Position numbers and translations under genes: made by a program. From a virus: a stretch of DNA of 21,297 nt. Below are positions 21,069 to 21,297 of the stretch, in pieces (position 1 is the first letter of the stretch; every line of letters begins with the position of its first letter). Location of the stretch: IMG/VR virus record IMGVR_UViG_3300033273_000082, positions 1-21,297 of that record; one strand, written 5' to 3'. The notes beneath the pieces are model-generated. The model saw nothing but the letters and a program-made list of their open reading frames with translations, made no database searches and had not been told where the DNA came from.

Positions 21069-21297
21069 ATGAAAAGACTTCTACCTCTCGTAATGATTTT
21101 GATGGCAACACCAGCATATGCAGGTGGTTTGGTTACTAAACATGCTTCTAGCGTACAACTTACTGTTGATGCTGCTCGCTCCACTGCAACCAGAGTTGGC
21201 AACTCCTACGCCATTTCTGGTGTTGGTGTTGATACTATGTCTGGCACTGATGCAGATGTTATCTCTACTGGTTCTATCAGCAGTGGTATCTATTCTC
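21069..21297 (+). CDS. Secreted protein with signal peptide, 3' end outside the window (partial)
   Basis: The reading frame opens with ATG at 21069 after AGAGGATGAA and stays open to the window edge (76 codons). The N-terminus is a clear Sec signal peptide: KR, a hydrophobic core (LLPLVMILMA) and an AYA|GG cleavage site. The mature part is Ser/Thr/Val/Gly-rich with alternating residues (SVQLTVDAARSTATRVG, VISTGSISSG), suggesting a beta-rich surface or periplasmic protein. It is the only plus-strand gene here and has its own late promoter. Export from a cyanobacterial host late in infection is implied; the function is not known. Confidence 0.85.
   Translation, partial: MKRLLPLVMILMATPAYAGGLVTKHASSVQLTVDAARSTATRVGNSYAISGVGVDTMSGTDADVISTGSISSGIYS

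Noticed and set aside
1-21297. tRNA genes, CRISPR arrays, insertion sequences, introns or inteins
   Set aside because: Intergenic gaps are too short or lack cloverleaf features, no spaced repeats or transposase were seen, and nrdA, nrdB, gp41 and gp43 read through without interruption.

Overview
The window reads as part of a T4-like marine cyanophage genome (a myovirus of Synechococcus or Prochlorococcus). The basis is the gene content and the packing. T4-type replication and recombination genes (DNA polymerase gp43, UvsX, helicase gp41, primase gp61, aerobic ribonucleotide reductase NrdA/NrdB) sit beside typical cyanophage additions (MazG, Hsp20, a 2OG-Fe(II) oxygenase). Nearly all genes lie on the minus strand and are joined by 1-8 nt stop/start overlaps. 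T4-type late promoter octamers (TATAAATA and variants) occur. The exact host and phage cannot be named from sequence reading alone. No tRNA, CRISPR array, insertion sequence or integrase is visible, and no gene-free stretch exceeds 300 bases.

Layout in minus-strand transcription order (high to low coordinates): (1) 21069-21297, the start of a plus-strand gene for a secreted protein, with its own late promoter. (2) 20898-20274, Hsp20 and a small membrane protein, ended by a strong terminator. (3) 20212-13038, a replication/recombination operon: 80-aa unknown, two small possibly Sm-like proteins, gp43, UvsX, 2OG oxygenase, gp41, MazG, 93-aa unknown. (4) 13008-7187, a separate six-gene block entered through a terminator overlapped by a late-promoter octamer. 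It encodes a 475-aa unknown with a possible nuclease-like core, a ligase-like covalent nucleotidyltransferase, an HxGH nucleotidyltransferase whose N-terminus looks like a T4 capsid-targeting peptide, a basic Ala/Lys-rich protein with prohead-protease-like sites, a 128-aa protein with an EF-hand-like loop, and a 59-aa protein. (5) 7122-6538, an Ig-like virion protein with its own terminator and late promoter. (6) 6516-750, two unknowns, a coiled-coil membrane protein, primase, NrdA, a small ORF and NrdB. (7) 787-39, a 154-aa unknown and a small exported protein.

How the genes may work together: NrdA/NrdB supply dNTPs and MazG hydrolyses nucleoside phosphates. gp61, gp41 and gp43 form the replisome core and UvsX provides recombination-dependent replication. 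Block 4 is the most interesting part. It looks like a late module set inside the replication region, coding for nucleic-acid or nucleotide-modifying enzymes together with proteins that look like internal head proteins. The working hypothesis is that one or more of these enzymes are packaged in the capsid and delivered with the DNA. This is inference from motifs and context.
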